Source: an uncultured Peptococcaceae bacterium (lineage in GTDB: Bacteria; Bacillota; Peptococcia; Peptococcales; Peptococcaceae). Taken from it: a stretch of DNA of 6,083 nt. Below the pieces are notes generated by a model that searched no databases, was not told the DNA's origin, and worked only from the letters and a program-made list of their open reading frames with translations. The stretch covers positions 1 through 6,083 of the forward strand of contig CAMFFG010000079.1 in the NCBI GenBank assembly GCA_945949655.1, in the 5' to 3' direction. The translations under genes and the position numbers were made by a program. Numbering within the stretch: the stretch's first letter is position 1; each line of letters begins with the position of its first letter. Of the stretch, positions 1 to 4,601 are shown one piece after another.

Positions 1-920
1 ACCGGTATGCTTTCACCGGTGATGGCAGACTGGTCCACACTGGTGCTGCCTTCGGCGATGACGCCGTCCACCGGAATACGCTGGCCCGGTTTTACCAGCA
101 CGGTATCTCCCACGACCACCTGCTCAACCGGAACTTCCAGCTGCTGGCCATTCCGTTCCACCGTGGCCGTTTTTGGCGCCATGTCCATCAAGCGGGTCAG
201 TGCTTCACTGGTTTTGCCTTTGGAGCGGGTCTCCAGATACTTGCCCACCGTGATCAAAGCCAGAATCATCACCGCCGATTCAAAATACAGATCGTGATGA
301 TAGCGGGCCACCAGCTCCATATCACCAGCGCCCAGACCGTAGCTCATGCGGTAGATGGCAAAGATGCCGTATACCATAGCCGCGCCGGAGCCGATGGCAA
401 TGAGCGTATCCATGTTGGGCGCACCGTGGGCCAGCGTCTGAAAGCCTTTGGTGTAAAACTTTCGGTTCACGTAGACGATGGGCAGCGCCAACAGAAACTG
501 GCTAAAGGCAAAGCTGACGGCATTGGCGTGGCCACTAAGCCAGTAGGGCAGTGGCAGACCTACCATGCTGCCCATGGAAAGATACATCAGCGGGATCAGA
601 AACACAAAGCTGACGATGAGCCGGTGCTTCATTTCTTTTAACTGGGCTTCCACGGGATTTTCACGCGGCTTCTGCGAAGATGCAGCAGCTGCGGGATTAC
701 TTGCGCCTTCCTGCTTTACGCTGGCGCCGTAACCGGCCTGGGTGACCGCTGCGATGATAGCATCGGTAGATAAGCGGCTGTCATCATAATCGACCTGCAT
801 GCTGTTGGTCAGCAAATTTACGGTGACATCCTGCATACCATCCAGCTGGCGCACACATTTTTCCACCCGCGATGAGCAGGCTGAGCAGGTCATTCCTGTT
901 ACATCAAATTTTTCTTTCAA
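1..920 (-). CDS. copA: Copper-translocating P1B-type ATPase CopA, N-terminal part (cut by window edge)
   Basis: Inner-membrane ATPase that exports Cu(I) from the cytoplasm. 306 codons are visible; a full CopA has about 750-850 residues, so the phosphorylation domain (DKTGT), the CPC membrane motif and the ATP-binding domain lie outside the window. From the N-terminus: one heavy-metal-associated domain (about residues 4-68) with GMTCSAC and copper-binding C12 and C15; an Ala/Ser-rich linker (about 72-90); four membrane segments (about 101-120, 136-151, 172-190, 211-228), including PNMDTLIAIG at 168-177 and GKYLE at 226-230; then the actuator domain, ending in TGES (301-304) at the window edge. 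The start is TTG at 920-918, chosen because GAGGTG lies 6 nt upstream and it gives the complete metal-binding domain; the next in-frame ATG is inside the GMTC motif. It follows csoR on the same strand, so CsoR control is likely. Family identity is firm; Cu(I) specificity is inferred from the csoR linkage. Confidence 0.95.
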   Translation of the reverse strand, partial: MKEKFDVTGMTCSACSSRVEKCVRQLDGMQDVTVNLLTNSMQVDYDDSRLSTDAIIAAVTQAGYGASVKQEGASNPAAAASSQKPRENPVEAQLKEMKHRLIVSFVFLIPLMYLSMGSMVGLPLPYWLSGHANAVSFAFSQFLLALPIVYVNRKFYTKGFQTLAHGAPNMDTLIAIGSGAAMVYGIFAIYRMSYGLGAGDMELVARYHHDLYFESAVMILALITVGKYLETRSKGKTSEALTRLMDMAPKTATVERNGQQLEVPVEQVVVGDTVLVKPGQRIPVDGVIAEGSTSVDQSAITGESIP

Positions 921-1026
921 AAAAATCACCTCGAATAGAAACAGTTTTTGCATATCGTGAATCAGTTATCCATTGCCATACATGCGCTTCTGATGTATAG
1001 ACAGTACACACAGAAAATATTTTTTG

Positions 1027-1053
1027 TGCCTGCAGCATTGTGCTGTGCAGACA
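1027..1053 (-). other. Hairpin in the csoR-copA intercistronic gap
   Basis: On the minus-strand transcript, TGTCTGC (1053-1047) pairs with GCAGGCA (1033-1027) with one G-U pair. Inside it AGCA pairs with TGCT around a CAA loop, leaving a 2-nt AC bulge. The next bases are A-rich, not T-rich, so it is not an intrinsic terminator for csoR. It starts 13 nt after the csoR stop. It could be an mRNA processing or stability element that sets the CsoR:CopA ratio. The rest of the 146-nt gap holds no convincing ORF, such as copZ, and no clear promoter. Confidence 0.4.
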
Positions 1054-1066
1054 TATTGGCATCCAT

Positions 1067-1330
1067 TTATTTTAACAGTTTGCCCAGCATGTTCACCAGC
1101 TCGTCTATTTTTTCATCCCGCTCGGCTTGCGTCTGCGCGTTGCTGACGCAATGCTTCAGGTGGGCGGTGAGGATCTCTTTATTGATCTTGTTGAGCATGG
1201 CTTCGGTGGCCATCAATTGCTGAGAAATATCCATACAGTAGCGGTCATCCTCCACCATTTTTAAGATGCCGTCGATCTGACCGCGGGCTGTCTTCAGCAA
1301 TTTGGTCACATAAGCTTTGTCCGCCATCAT
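1067..1330 (-). CDS. csoR: Copper-sensing transcriptional repressor CsoR
   Basis: An 87-residue all-helical repressor of the CsoR/RcnR/FrmR (DUF156) family, which binds operator DNA when copper-free and lets go on binding Cu(I). The ligand pattern is complete: C32, H57 and C61 have the same spacing (25 and 4 residues) as Cys36, His61 and Cys65 of the Mycobacterium tuberculosis protein. The second-shell residues Tyr31 and Glu77 also align, with its Tyr35 and Glu81. This points to Cu(I) rather than nickel (RcnR) or formaldehyde (FrmR). The length is normal. The start is the first of two adjacent ATGs, with GGAGG 10 nt upstream; starting at the second would lose one residue. A GC-rich palindrome and a consensus promoter lie just upstream, so the gene should repress itself and copA, which follows after 146 nt. 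Confidence 0.95.
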   Translation of the reverse strand: MMADKAYVTKLLKTARGQIDGILKMVEDDRYCMDISQQLMATEAMLNKINKEILTAHLKHCVSNAQTQAERDEKIDELVNMLGKLLK

Positions 1331-1352
1331 AGATACATCGCCTCCATTCCCT

Positions 1353-1369
1353 ACACCCCTGGGGGGTGT
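1353..1369. promoter_or_regulatory. CsoR operator palindrome
   Basis: ACACCCC-TGG-GGGGTGT is an inverted repeat with perfect 7-bp arms and the C-run/G-run layout typical of CsoR operators. It lies 22 nt upstream of the csoR start codon. Relative to the promoter at 1381-1409 it falls at about +6 to +22, so bound CsoR would block promoter clearance or early elongation rather than cover the -10 box. The site and the csoR-copA gene order support each other. Confidence 0.85.
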
Positions 1370-1380
1370 TTTTAAATCCG

Positions 1381-1409
1381 ATTATATAACCAGGATAAGA
1401 TTTTGTCAA
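1381..1409 (-). promoter_or_regulatory. Consensus sigma-70/SigA promoter for csoR-copA
   Basis: On the minus strand a perfect -35 TTGACA (1409-1404) and a perfect -10 TATAAT (1386-1381) are separated by 17 nt. Transcription should start near 1374, giving a leader of about 44 nt that contains the CsoR palindrome. A promoter this strong would need tight repression. An inverted repeat, TTTTGTCA/TGACAAAA (1401-1421), overlaps the -35. Confidence 0.85.
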
Positions 1410-1461
1410 GTCATGACAAAAATTTTTTGCTATTGCATACAATATGATTTGCTCCTGTGAC

Positions 1462-1490
1462 TTTTCGATCGCTATGGCTTGTGGTACAAT
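1462..1490 (+). promoter_or_regulatory. Possible extended -10 promoter for the HD-domain gene
   Basis: TGTGGTACAAT carries the Gram-positive TRTGn extension and a -10 TACAAT at 1485-1490. The -35 region (TTTTCG, 1462-1467, 17-nt spacing) is poor, as is usual for extended -10 promoters. The predicted start, near 1497, would leave only the Shine-Dalgarno sequence as leader, which lowers confidence. Confidence 0.45.
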
Positions 1491-1511
1491 GGCAGCAGGG
1501 AGGCTTGTGAT

Positions 1512-2009
1512 ATGCAGACAAACATAATGGAACTGATGGAAGCAATGATAGATTATGATAAAGGCGATGCCAGACGCACGCAGCATTTTCTGAAGGTGCA
1601 TCAGCTGGCGCGATTCATCGGAATAAAAGAGCGGTTGGACAGCGATACACAGACTGCACTGGAAGCGGCGGCGCTGGTACACGATATCGGCATTCATCTG
1701 GCGGAAGAACAGTTTGGCCGCTGTGACGGAAAGCTGCAGGAGGCATTAGGCCCGGAGCCGGCCAGACAGATGCTGCAAAGGCTGCAGTTTGATCCTGCCA
1801 TCATAGAGCGGGTCTGTTATCTGGTGGGGCACCATCACACATACAGCCAGATAGATGGGTTGGATTATCAGATCCTGGTGGAAGCCGACTTTCTGGTGAA
1901 TCTGTACGAGGACGGCTGCGGCCGGGCGGCAGTGCAAGCCGCTTATGAAAACATATTCCGCACGGAAAGCGGCAGGAAAGTTTGTGAGACTATGTACGGA
2001 CTGTGTTGA
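1512..2009 (+). CDS. HD-domain phosphohydrolase (small, single-domain)
   Basis: A 165-residue cytoplasmic protein of the HD superfamily of metal-dependent phosphohydrolases; its substrate (nucleotide, phosphodiester or other) cannot be told from sequence. The metal-ligand set is present: H30 (in FLKVHQLA), H57-D58 (in ALVHDIGIH) and a distal D126 (in LVEADFLVNL). The HHH run at 107-109 (VGHHHTY) is the other conserved histidine patch of such proteins. The ATG at 1512 is chosen because AGGGAGG (1497-1503) lies 8 nt upstream; a TTG at 1479 in the same frame has no such site. It is divergent from csoR, and their start codons are 181 nt apart. The DUF2500 gene follows after a 48-nt gap with no clear terminator or promoter, so co-transcription is likely. 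It need not be linked to copper. Confidence 0.88.
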   Translation: MQTNIMELMEAMIDYDKGDARRTQHFLKVHQLARFIGIKERLDSDTQTALEAAALVHDIGIHLAEEQFGRCDGKLQEALGPEPARQMLQRLQFDPAIIERVCYLVGHHHTYSQIDGLDYQILVEADFLVNLYEDGCGRAAVQAAYENIFRTESGRKVCETMYGLC

Positions 2010-2057
2010 AAACAGAATGACGGATCAAGCGGGAATACTATATAAAGGGAGAGACGC

Positions 2058-2480
2058 ATGGGACTGGATATGAGTTGGATTGTGGCGATGGTTATCGTAA
2101 TTTTTGCAGTGGTGCTGATGTGGACAGGGCGGGCCTATCTGAAAGAAAATGGTCAGTGGGCCACCGATGCCGGAGCAACGCAGGCAAAAGCAACACTGAA
2201 AAGCAAACGAAAAGGCTGGCGGAAAAGTTCCATGGCTTCACAGCCTGTGGAGCAGCAGTATTTTGCCACATTTGAACTGGAGGATGGCAGTTCACTGGAG
2301 CTGTATGTGCTGGAGGAGAAAAAATATTTCCGGCTGACGGAAGGGGAACAGGGAACCTTGTTTTATGATGGGAAAAAATTTGTGGATTTTAATACAACGT
2401 ATCGGGGTGTAAGCGGTCTTATGCGGGAAGTAAAAGAAGAGCATGAAAAAGAAAAGCTGCGCCGTCATAGGAATCTATAA
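2058..2480 (+). CDS. DUF2500-family membrane-anchored protein
   Basis: A 140-residue protein of unknown function resembling the DUF2500 family, which includes Escherichia coli YhhM. A single membrane helix (about 7-23) follows a very short N-terminus. Next come a basic stretch (48-56, Lys/Arg-rich) and a conserved domain (about 66-111) predicted to be mostly beta. It ends with the family signature GEQGTLFYDGKKFVDF (96-111), with G96, G99, Y103, G105, F108 and F111. The last 20 residues are highly charged and probably helical. The topology cannot be fixed: the basic patch after the helix argues for a cytoplasmic C-terminal domain. The start ATG has GGGAG 6 nt upstream; an ATG four codons later is an alternative. 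It probably shares a transcript with the HD gene upstream. No strong terminator was seen after it. Confidence 0.85.
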   Translation: MGLDMSWIVAMVIVIFAVVLMWTGRAYLKENGQWATDAGATQAKATLKSKRKGWRKSSMASQPVEQQYFATFELEDGSSLELYVLEEKKYFRLTEGEQGTLFYDGKKFVDFNTTYRGVSGLMREVKEEHEKEKLRRHRNL

Positions 2481-2508
2481 TATTTTTGTATTCCATGCAG
2501 AAATAATG

Positions 2509-2537
2509 CTGTTCTTTTTGCGCCGATATGATACAAT
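2509..2537 (+). promoter_or_regulatory. Extended -10 promoter for the uncharacterised gene
   Basis: TATGATACAAT gives a TRTGn extension and a -10 TACAAT at 2532-2537. The -35 (CTGTTC, 2509-2514, 17-nt spacing) is weak. Transcription should start near 2544, leaving about 24 nt before the ribosome-binding site GGGAGAGG. It is the second TRTGnTACAAT promoter in the window. Confidence 0.6.
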
Positions 2538-2567
2538 AAAAAGCAGAAGATTCTATTCTGGGCGAAA

Positions 2568-2584
2568 GGGAGAGGATTATCATA
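2568..2584 (+). promoter_or_regulatory. Ribosome-binding site beside ATT/ATC/ATA codons (possible non-AUG start)
   Basis: GGGAGAGG (2568-2575) is a good Shine-Dalgarno sequence, but the next in-frame codons are ATT (2576), ATC (2579) and ATA (2582), with no ATG, GTG or TTG before the ATG at 2618. That ATG is 42 nt away and has no ribosome-binding site of its own. Of the three codons, ATA has the best spacing (6 nt). Confidence 0.5.
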
Positions 2585-2617
2585 CATTTATATCAGTTTA
2601 TTGCCAGTGAATATGAA

Positions 2618-3034
2618 ATGCCGGCGCTGTTGAGTCCCAAGCTGCATGAACCGGACGGGCGCGATAAAAAATTTGAAGCCATTGAGGATCTGGGCGATCT
2701 GGAGATCGTGCAGGAGATGGTGGGCTATCTGTTTGTGGATATCACCGCTTACACCAAACTGAAATATATTTACCGGCTCAACCTGGAATATACGCCGGAG
2801 CGGGGCCAGCGGCTGTATGAATATTTAAAAGCTAACTGCCAGGCTGGAAAACGCTGCGAGTTGTGGGTCATCGACATGGGTGCCCGCAATCAGGAAAGTA
2901 TTCAGGAAGAACTGGTCCATCTGCAGCGCAGCTATATCACATTGGACCAGCTGACACCGGAAATCGTTGCGACGCAGTGTGATACTAGCCGGTTGGGCAG
3001 CAAAGATTTTCCGCGCATGCTGGTGGTGCAGTAA
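2618..3034 (+). CDS. Uncharacterised protein, start uncertain
   Basis: I do not recognise this family. From the ATG at 2618 it has 138 residues. The frame stays open upstream to a TAA at 2537, and the 12 codons from 2582 read as plausible protein (HLYQFIASEYE before the ATG), with a good ribosome-binding site in front. The true product may therefore be about 150 residues, begun at an unusual codon; an upstream ATG lost by mutation or sequencing error is the alternative. It looks soluble: no signal peptide or membrane segment. Visible features are a mixed helix/strand pattern, an aromatic stretch (LFVDITAYTKLKYIYRLNLEY, about residues 38-58), a hydrophobic strand ELWVIDMG (about 81-88) and only a few cysteines in no metal-binding pattern. 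It has its own promoter (2532-2537) and terminator (3065-3104), so it is probably monocistronic. Coding is supported by codon use like that of its neighbours. Confidence 0.75.
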   Translation: MPALLSPKLHEPDGRDKKFEAIEDLGDLEIVQEMVGYLFVDITAYTKLKYIYRLNLEYTPERGQRLYEYLKANCQAGKRCELWVIDMGARNQESIQEELVHLQRSYITLDQLTPEIVATQCDTSRLGSKDFPRMLVVQ

Positions 3035-3064
3035 GCGAAAACCGTTATAAGATCATCGGGTATA

Positions 3065-3104
3065 AAAAATTGCGGATGTTTCACGTGAAACATTCGCAAT
3101 TTTT
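3065..3104. terminator. Intrinsic terminator with 20-bp arms, parS at its core
   Basis: The arms 3065-3084 and 3085-3104 are complementary throughout, with a single G-U pair (3075/3094). They run from an A-run through TTGCG to the palindromic centre CACGTG, and end in ATTTTT. It lies 31 nt after the stop of the gene ending at 3034. Both strands end in T-runs, so it could work in both directions. In RNA the centre would open into a small loop. Confidence 0.8.
3077..3092. other. parS centromere-like site (ParB/Spo0J binding)
   Basis: TGTTTCACGTGAAACA is a perfect 16-bp palindrome identical to the general bacterial parS consensus. Chromosomal ParB (Spo0J) proteins load there as CTP-dependent clamps and recruit SMC for origin segregation. 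Such sites cluster in the origin-proximal part of chromosomes and often stand far from parAB, which is absent here. The unusual point is that the site forms the top of an intrinsic terminator. A plasmid or other replicon carrying a ParB-type site is a less likely alternative. Confidence 0.88.
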
Positions 3105-3169
3105 GTGTAAATCGGTGGCAAGCGCTCACAGCTTGTGCAAAGAACGAAAAATGAAAGCGTTTCGGTATC

Positions 3170-3198
3170 TTGCCAAACGGCGGAAAACTGCGTATACT
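3170..3198 (+). promoter_or_regulatory. Sigma-70/SigA promoter for the HD-DUF429 gene
   Basis: -35 TTGCCA (3170-3175) and -10 TATACT (3193-3198) are separated by 17 nt. Each box differs from consensus at one position. The predicted start near 3205 leaves a leader of about 75 nt. Confidence 0.75.
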
Positions 3199-3203
3199 AA
3201 AAA

Positions 3204-3242
3204 GATAACAGGATGACGGACGCCCGGTTGGTGTCAGTTATC
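3204..3242 (+). other. Possible hairpin at the 5' end of the HD-DUF429 leader
   Basis: GATAAC (3204-3209) can pair with GTTATC (3237-3242), and TGAC (3214-3217) with GTCA (3233-3236), leaving a 4-nt bulge and a 15-nt loop. It would sit at the extreme 5' end of the transcript. It matches no riboswitch I recognise. Nearer the gene, AAGGT-TGG-ACCTT (3265-3277) is a small perfect inverted repeat over the only Shine-Dalgarno-like sequence and could dampen translation. Confidence 0.3.
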
Positions 3243-3279
3243 GTTAAGATTTCGGAATGGTAAGAAGGTTGGACCTTGT

Positions 3280-4470
3280 ATGAGAACCAGAGACTATATT
3301 ACAACCTACAGCGGTCATGCTTTTTCTCCACTGGCACCCGATGCTGATGCTATTGATCTGCGGGATGTGGCCCATGCGCTGGCTCGCATTGGCAGAGCCA
3401 ACGGCCATTTTGCAGATTTTTATTCGGTGGGACAGCACTGTCTGGATTGTGCCCAGGAGGCCCTGGCCCGCGGTTACAGTGCACGGCAGGCGCTGGCCTG
3501 TCTTTTACATGACGCCAGCGAAGCCTACATGGCCGATATCACCTCGCCGGTAAAAAAGAATCTGCGCCAGTATGTGGCAGTGGAGGACCATCTGCTGGAT
3601 GTGATCTATCAGAAATATCTGCCCGGCGGCATACGGCCCCGGGAACAGCGGGTGGTAAAAGAGATCGATAACGCCATGCTGTACCACGAATTTGTACATT
3701 TTATGGGCGAAAAGCTGGCCGATGAAGAACCGGTGCTGTACAGTGAGCCGTGTTTCAGCTTTACCAGTTTCTGGTCGGTGGAAAAGCAGTATTTATTCTT
3801 TTTTGAACAGCTGACCAGACAGATGCAGCAGGAAGAAATCCATCACAGCTGGCAGACGGTAGGGATCCTCTATGACGGAGCAAAGTGGCAGGCAGCGGTG
3901 CTATCGGATAATAGTTATGGGACCGATGGAGATGTGTCGCTGCTGGATCTCTGTAACCGTTACAAAGAGGCCGATGCCGTGCTGATCGCCATGCCGGTGG
4001 GGTTGCCGGAGCGCGCAGAAGATGCGGTTCTGCGCCCGGAACAGGAGCTGCGCCGGCTGCATAACGGCTGCAATACTGCGGCGGTGCCCTGCAGACAGGC
4101 CGTATATGCCGAATCGGATGCTGTTGCCCGGGAGGAAAATATTCGGGTGCTGGGGCGCACCATATCGCCGCAGCAGCTGAAACTGCGCCAGCAGCTGCGG
4201 GAAGTGGATGAACTGCTGCTGTATCATAATGAATGGAAAAACGTGTTGCGGGAAAGTTACCCGCAGTTGTTAGGTCAGGGCCGGCAGATGGTGCTGCAGC
4301 AATACAGAGACCAGCTGCCGCAAGGAGCTGGTCGGCGCAATGCAGAAGATGCGCTGTGTCTGGCTGTGATCGGCCAATTGGAATGCCGAAACGGCAGTGC
4401 GACGCTGCCGGCAGAACCAGCCAACGATGCCAGAGGGATCCGAATGCAGGTTGTGATACCGCGGACATAA
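3280..4470 (+). CDS. Two-domain protein: HD hydrolase fused to DUF429-like domain
   Basis: A 396-residue cytoplasmic protein. Residues about 1-180 form an HD phosphohydrolase of the type starting RTRDYITTYSG...F; metal ligands are likely H53 (YSVGQHC), H77-D78 (LLHDASEAY) and D130 (KEIDNAML). Related HD proteins act on nucleotides, but the substrate is not known. Residues about 190-370 look like DUF429, a predicted RNase H-fold domain: GILYDGAKWQAA (195-206), AMPVGLPE (237-244), a conserved Arg/Gly stretch (258-272), RESYPQLL (324-331) and RRNAEDALCLAV (352-363). In DUF429 the second motif usually reads D-x-P-x-G-L-P; here that Asp is Ala237, while D199, E325 and E356-D357 remain. The nuclease-like site may therefore be inactive, although D199 could still bind metal. 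The HD call is firm; the DUF429 call rests on motifs read by eye. The start ATG has AAGAAGG 11 nt upstream, a long spacing. The gene has its own promoter (3170-3198) and is probably monocistronic. Confidence 0.85.
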   Translation: MRTRDYITTYSGHAFSPLAPDADAIDLRDVAHALARIGRANGHFADFYSVGQHCLDCAQEALARGYSARQALACLLHDASEAYMADITSPVKKNLRQYVAVEDHLLDVIYQKYLPGGIRPREQRVVKEIDNAMLYHEFVHFMGEKLADEEPVLYSEPCFSFTSFWSVEKQYLFFFEQLTRQMQQEEIHHSWQTVGILYDGAKWQAAVLSDNSYGTDGDVSLLDLCNRYKEADAVLIAMPVGLPERAEDAVLRPEQELRRLHNGCNTAAVPCRQAVYAESDAVAREENIRVLGRTISPQQLKLRQQLREVDELLLYHNEWKNVLRESYPQLLGQGRQMVLQQYRDQLPQGAGRRNAEDALCLAVIGQLECRNGSATLPAEPANDARGIRMQVVIPRT

Positions 4471-4543
4471 CGGTGCTGTCCTTTTTAGGGCATGTGCGCC
4501 TGTATGATAAAGTAAAAAAGAAACTGATATTGCAATGAGATAG

Positions 4544-4576
4544 AAGCCACTTACGAATGATCCGGTAGGTGGTTTT
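4544..4576 (+). terminator. Hairpin with short U-tract: weak terminator or leader attenuator
   Basis: AAGCCACTTAC (4544-4554) pairs with GTAGGTGGTTT (4565-4575) with two G-U pairs and a 10-nt loop. It is followed by a broken T-tract, TTTTCTTG. It lies 74 nt after the HD-DUF429 stop and only 12 nt before the ribosome-binding site of the next gene. No room for a separate promoter remains between hairpin and start codon, so transcription of the next gene must cross it. Confidence 0.55.
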
Positions 4577-4601
4577 CTTGTAAAGAGAAAGGTGAGATAG
4601 C

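Noticed and set aside
7..641. Plus-strand open frames opposite copA
   Set aside because: They are antisense to continuous CopA coding with recognised motifs (TGES, PNMDT, GMTCSAC) and encode nothing recognisable.
986..1012. TGTA-N7-TACA repeat upstream of copA as a cop-box or separate copA promoter
   Set aside because: It does not match the TACAnnTGTA cop-box pattern, and no -35/-10 pair with acceptable spacing is present; CsoR control from the upstream promoter explains copA.
948..1223. 91-codon plus-strand frame opposite csoR and the gap
   Set aside because: It is a shadow of csoR; composition and position do not support a gene.
1245..1697. 150-codon minus-strand frame spanning the csoR promoter and the HD gene
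   Set aside because: It overlaps the CsoR operator and promoter, part of csoR and the HD gene, and has no family resemblance.
2006..2041. TTGAAA ... TACTAT as a promoter for the DUF2500 gene
   Set aside because: The spacing of 24 nt is too long for a sigma-70 promoter.
2470..2494. GGAAT/ATTCC inverted repeat after the DUF2500 gene as a terminator
   Set aside because: There are only five base pairs with a 15-nt loop and no T-run after it, so it is too weak to call.
4233..4538. 101-codon plus-strand frame overlapping the end of the HD-DUF429 gene
   Set aside because: It is an alternative frame of the longer gene, Arg/Ala/Cys-rich, without a ribosome-binding site; the main frame keeps the DUF429-like AEDAL motif.
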